7,184 bases of DNA, taken from Phycisphaerales bacterium (GTDB taxonomy: Bacteria; Planctomycetota; Phycisphaerae; Phycisphaerales; SM1A02). Position numbers and translations under genes: made by a program. Location: NCBI GenBank assembly GCA_029243925.1, contig JAQWRC010000396.1, positions 1 through 7,184 of the forward strand, given 5' to 3'. Positions 6,147 through 7,184 of this stretch are shown piece by piece. The notes beneath the pieces are model-generated. The model did not search any database. It was not told where the DNA came from and was given only the letters and a program-made list of their open reading frames with translations. Position 1 is the stretch's first letter; every line of letters begins with the position of its first letter.

Positions 6147-6150
6147 AGGG
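6147..6150 (+). promoter_or_regulatory. Ribosome binding site of the redoxin lipoprotein gene
   Basis: AGGG lies nine bases before the ATG at 6160. It favours that start over ATG at 6061 (inside the preceding gene) and ATG at 6187 (no purine-rich site in front). Confidence 0.5.
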
Positions 6151-6159
6151 CATCAACGC

Positions 6160-6759
6160 ATGGCACGACTCAAAGCACCAACCGATATGGCCGGACTGCG
6201 AACCATTGCCGTCCTGCTGTGCGTGTTGATTTCAAGTTGCACCGCACCAGCCAAACTGCCTGATACCGATGGAGCGGTTCATGCTCCACTGTCAGGCAGC
6301 AACGGTGATCTGGTCGTCATCGTCTTCTCAAGCACCGACTGCCCCATTGCCAACGCCATGGCACCTGACATCCAACGAACCAGCACCGAAACACATGCAC
6401 TCGGAGGACGCTTCTACCTGGTCCACGCACGGCGTGATCTCACGCCTGATGCCGTCCAAAATCACGCCAAACAATATGCATTGACCATGCCCATTCTTGT
6501 CGATCAACACCATGCGCTGGTTCAATCGCTCGATGCCACTGTCACCCCGGAAGCCCTTGTGCTGCAGTTTGATGGCGATGACAGCTACGAGATTCTCTAC
6601 AGAGGCACGGTGAATAATCTCTACAGTTCCGTCGGCAACCGTCGCAAGAGCATCAGCGAACACCACCTTCGAGATGCCGTGCGGACCGCAGCATCAGATG
6701 GCGTGATCATCGTGCCACGCCGCGATCTCTTCGGATGCTACATCGAGCGGGAACGATGA
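6160..6759 (+). CDS. Redoxin-like (thioredoxin-fold) lipoprotein
   Basis: Predicted 199-aa exported lipoprotein of the AhpC/TSA-like redoxin group common in Planctomycetota. The N terminus has Arg/Lys, a hydrophobic stretch (12-24) and a lipobox ISSC with lipidated C27. The thioredoxin-fold core follows: LVVIVFSSTDCPIANAMAPD (51-70) with a single active-site-like C61 in DCPIA; FYLVHA; HAKQYALTMPILVDQHHALVQ (102-122); and the cis-proline-like ATVTPEALVL (126-135). YRGTVNNLYSSVG (147-159) and the C-terminal FGCYIER with C192 match redoxins next to cytochrome c/monooxygenase proteins. There is no CxxC, so it is not a classical thioredoxin; C61 and C192 could form a pair, which is inference. ORF continuity would allow a start at 6061, but 6160 is better placed. 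Its stop overlaps the next start codon (ATGA), so the two are probably co-translated. Substrate unknown. Confidence 0.82.
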   Translation: MARLKAPTDMAGLRTIAVLLCVLISSCTAPAKLPDTDGAVHAPLSGSNGDLVVIVFSSTDCPIANAMAPDIQRTSTETHALGGRFYLVHARRDLTPDAVQNHAKQYALTMPILVDQHHALVQSLDATVTPEALVLQFDGDDSYEILYRGTVNNLYSSVGNRRKSISEHHLRDAVRTAASDGVIIVPRRDLFGCYIERER

Positions 6760-7184
6760 TCTGGATGCTCCTGCTCATGGCGGCCCCGCAGGAACCCGCA
6801 CCGGCATGCTGGGAAACAATCGCCCCGATCATCCAGCAGCATTGCACGTCCTGCCATGTTGCCGATGGCCCAGCTCCCTTTCCTCTGGTCACCCATGATG
6901 ACATCGCACGACGTCGCACCTTTGTAGCCAAAGTGCTGCGTGATCGATTGATGCCACCCTGGCTTCCAGGCAAGAACAGTCTCCCGCTCCATGGTGATCG
7001 CAGCATGCCCGAAGCTGAACGCGCCGCAATCATCCAATGGCTGGATGCTGGAGCACCGGCCGGAGAGGAGCAGGCGCCTTCTTCCATCGAGCCGCCATCC
7101 GTTCCCGCTCTGCCTGATGACGCGATCTCATTGACCATGCCGAACATCTTCACCATTCCTCCGGAAACGGAGGACAGTGGGCAT
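6756..7184 (+). CDS. c-type cytochrome, N-terminal part (3' end outside window)
   Basis: The frame opens with ATG at 6756, overlapping the preceding TGA (6757-6759), and stays open to the last base, giving 143 residues. A short hydrophobic start (WMLLLMAA) may be the export signal, although it lacks positive charge. PIIQQHCTSCH (24-34) holds the single visible haem c site: C30 and C33 bind haem and H34 is the axial ligand. GPAPFPL (38-44), RLMPPWLPG (64-72) and the helix AIIQWLDAGAP (91-101) complete a haem domain, with M66 a possible second ligand. A Pro-rich stretch (107-120) precedes DDAISLTMPNIFTIPPE (121-137). In planctomycete homologues a similar segment leads into a copper type II (PHM-like) monooxygenase domain, which would lie outside this window; that is inference. 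The ribosome site is weak, consistent with coupling to the redoxin gene. Electron transfer in the periplasm is likely; the partner is unknown. Confidence 0.85.
   Translation, partial: MIWMLLLMAAPQEPAPACWETIAPIIQQHCTSCHVADGPAPFPLVTHDDIARRRTFVAKVLRDRLMPPWLPGKNSLPLHGDRSMPEAERAAIIQWLDAGAPAGEEQAPSSIEPPSVPALPDDAISLTMPNIFTIPPETEDSGH

Noticed and set aside
5425..6156. Several minus-strand and +2/+3 open frames over the YHYH gene
   Set aside because: Arg/Ser/His-rich compositions typical of shadows in GC-rich coding DNA; the YHYH frame has conserved motifs throughout.
1..7184. Mobile elements, CRISPR arrays, toxin-antitoxin or defence genes
   Set aside because: No transposase or integrase motif, no spaced direct repeats and no paired terminal inverted repeats were seen; all genes read as resident housekeeping or exported proteins.

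Overview
The window reads as a stretch of a chromosome from a Planctomycetota bacterium, most likely of the Phycisphaerae type. This is inferred from gene style, not from a marker gene. The clues are a secreted protein with a dockerin-like EF-hand pair and a 'CCDxWDxxC' cysteine-rich tail, a redoxin lipoprotein followed by a c-type cytochrome of the planctomycete 'HCTSCH ... MPPW' type, a long B12-dependent ribonucleotide reductase with low-complexity linkers, and moderately high GC. All convincing genes are on the + strand. Both ends of the window cut a gene.

Region 1 (1-3970) is DNA-precursor metabolism. It holds the C-terminal half of dCTP deaminase (dcd), a short gap with a perfect 16-bp palindrome, and then a complete class II (adenosylcobalamin-dependent) ribonucleotide reductase, nrdJ. 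NrdJ makes deoxynucleotides and Dcd feeds the dUTP/dTTP branch, so the pairing makes metabolic sense. A 10-bp hairpin lies just after nrdJ.

Region 2 (3971-4280) is a non-coding interval of about 300 bases with many local and long-range inverted repeats. It ends in a very strong intrinsic terminator only 28 bases before the next start codon. It looks like an undescribed structured RNA, either a free small RNA or an attenuating leader. It is the most interesting non-coding signal in the window.

Region 3 (4281-5051) holds nuoA, a membrane subunit of respiratory complex I, standing alone with no nuoB after it. Next come a tRNA-Pro(UGG) gene with its own promoter-like box and a downstream hairpin, and then about 235 bases of gene-free sequence rich in palindromes.

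Region 4 (5052-7184) looks like an operon for exported proteins: a secreted YHYH-domain protein with an N-terminal dockerin-like module, a polyglycine hinge and a Cys-rich tail; a redoxin-like lipoprotein; and, overlapping it by the ATGA arrangement, a c-type cytochrome that runs off the window end and may continue into a copper monooxygenase-like domain. Their co-location suggests a joint extracytoplasmic redox or metal-handling task. No function can be assigned from sequence alone.

I saw no insertion sequence, CRISPR array, phage gene, attachment site or replication origin.
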